Source: Vicia villosa (taxonomy: Eukaryota > Streptophyta > Magnoliopsida > Fabales > Fabaceae). Taken from it: a DNA stretch of 64,000 nt. The DNA is taken from the NCBI RefSeq assembly GCF_029867415.1, contig NC_081183.1:113869061-113933060 (forward strand). The letters run 5' to 3'. The notes beneath the pieces were generated by a model. The model saw only the letters and a program-made list of their open reading frames with translations, had not been told where the DNA came from and made no database searches. A program made the position numbers and the translations under genes. Shown piece by piece: positions 62,878 to 64,000 of the stretch; within the stretch, counting starts at the first letter, position 1, and each line of letters begins with the position of its first letter.

Positions 62878-63948
62878 TGTTAGAACAAGAATTGTTCTGA
62901 TCAATATTCTTAGTTTTGATGATAACAATGTATATGAATTTTGTATAAGACAATGTGGTACTCTAATCCTATGCATTTTCCATTTCAGGAAATATATGAT
63001 GAGTATGCACAATTCAGCGCAAGAAGCACTGACTCAGAAGGTTCAAGTATGCAACATCAGAACATGCTCTCGCAAGACATCAGAAGATGGTCAAGCAGAA
63101 TCAGAACATTGTCTATTGAAGCATCAAAAGAACATGAGTTCAGAAGTAGAAGTATTGAAGTTCTTATGGTATCACGCTAGAAGCACTTCAAAGTCAGAAG
63201 ACAAGAAGATGCTCTGCACCAAGCTGCTCGACTTTGATTAATTCAAACGTTGTATCTACAAAGATAGAATCAGAAGCAAGTACAAGATGGCAGGCTACAC
63301 TGACTGACAAAAGGAACGTTAGAAGCTATTAAAGGCAAAGTCAGTTAAAGCAGGAAAAGCAAGGCTCAGGTAATTTACAAAAGAGTAAAACATTAAATGC
63401 AATGCTGTACGGATCACGCAACGCATTAAATGCTCCCAACGGTCATCTTCTTAAAACGCCTATAAATAGAAGTTATGATGAGAAGCTGAATACACAACTC
63501 TTGCACAAAAATATAGAAATGCTGTCAAATTCAAAAGCTCTCAAACTTCATCTTCAACCTCATATTACTTTTGTAATATCATAGTGAGATTTAAGCTTAG
63601 AACTTAAGAGAAATATCACAGTTGTGATTATAGCTTATTAAGAAGCATTGTAATACTCTTGTAAGAATTTGTTTACATTAATTTGTAAAAGGTTCCTAGA
63701 GTGATCAAGGTGTAATCAGAATACTCTAGAAGACTTAGAAGGTATCTAAGTGGAAAACCATTGTAATCAAGGTTGATTAGTGGATTAAATCCTCAGGTGA
63801 GGTAAATCACTCCAAGGGGGTGGATTGGAGTAGTTTCGTTAACAACGAACCAGGATAAAAATCATTGTGCAATTTTTTTTATATTAAGAGTTTTTAAAGT
63901 TACACTTATTCAAACCCCCCCCCTTTCTAAGTGTTTTTCCATCCTTCA
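62878..63948 (+). mobile_element. Second SIRE-like 5' LTR (1,071 bp)
   Basis: Begins TGTTAGAACAAGAATTG inside the 3' LTR of the previous element and ends ...CCATCCTTCA. It is followed by AT and the primer site TGGCATCAGAGC (from 63951). A C-run (63917-63923) and poly-T lie near the 3' side. Short open frames at 62864-63241 and 63402-63584 are within the LTR and not genes. The internal region continues beyond the window. Confidence 0.72.
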
Positions 63949-63950
63949 AT

Positions 63951-63967
63951 TGGCATCAGAGCGCCGG
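63951..63967 (+). other. Primer-binding site of the second SIRE-like element
   Basis: TGGCATCAGAGCGCCGG, complementary in type to the 3' end of initiator Met-tRNA (usual form TGGTATCAGAGC). It is a priming site, not a tRNA gene. Confidence 0.7.
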
Positions 63968-64000
63968 TTCTAAGGTGCAAGCACTTAACCGTGTTTAGAA

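Noticed and set aside
62864..63241. 125-codon open frame as a gene
   Set aside because: It lies wholly across an LTR boundary and inside an LTR.

Overview
This window looks like nuclear DNA of a flowering plant, most likely a repeat-rich legume. It is AT-rich, has plant-type introns (GT...AG), and is packed with plant transposable elements and decayed NBS-LRR (NLR) resistance-gene copies. The legume assignment is inferred from the overall character of the repeats and not from a diagnostic gene. I see no intact ordinary host gene. The only genes that read open throughout lie inside a Mutator-like (MULE) transposon at 41.06-48.33 kb.

Layout. 0.7-8.7 kb: two tail-to-tail pairs of degenerate NLR copies (A+/B-, C+/D-), with a LINE 3' end between the pairs and a hAT-type MITE inside copy C. 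A second hAT-like element follows at 8.97-9.59 kb. 10-12.4 kb: a Copia gag relic and LTR-retrotransposon debris. 12.5-18.7 kb: remains of a CACTA-like element carrying a well-bounded non-autonomous Helitron (15.83-17.65 kb). 21.66-24.85 kb: a 3.2-kb MULE (MULE-B) carrying a GC-rich plant mobile domain (PMD) gene with two nonsense codons. 25.5-34.6 kb: TRIM-like, Copia and other LTR remnants, including a clean solo LTR. 35.2-51.4 kb: a tandem segmental duplication, each unit starting with the same phototropin-type kinase exon followed by a tail-to-tail NLR pair (E+/F-, G+/H-). The second unit is split by the 7.27-kb MULE-C and by a probable solo LTR. 51.4-64 kb: a Ty3/gypsy gag relic, non-coding LTR-element debris, a short Copia LTR with primer-binding site, and two nested Maximus/SIRE-like Copia LTRs with a broken extra ORF.

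The most coherent functional unit is MULE-C. It has long terminal inverted repeats (about 0.43 and 0.60 kb) and a 9-10-bp target duplication. It carries a complete two-exon MuDR-type transposase (minus strand), a divergently transcribed four-exon PMD gene with no internal stop, and a small 104-codon ORF with its own TATA box. A GGCC/GGAC-rich motif from the TIRs recurs as tandem repeats upstream of all three genes. This suggests a three-gene transposon with shared regulatory sites. MULE-B carries a different PMD gene but no transposase, so PMD cargo occurs in two unrelated MULEs 17 kb apart. All splice sites, frames and boundaries were read by eye.
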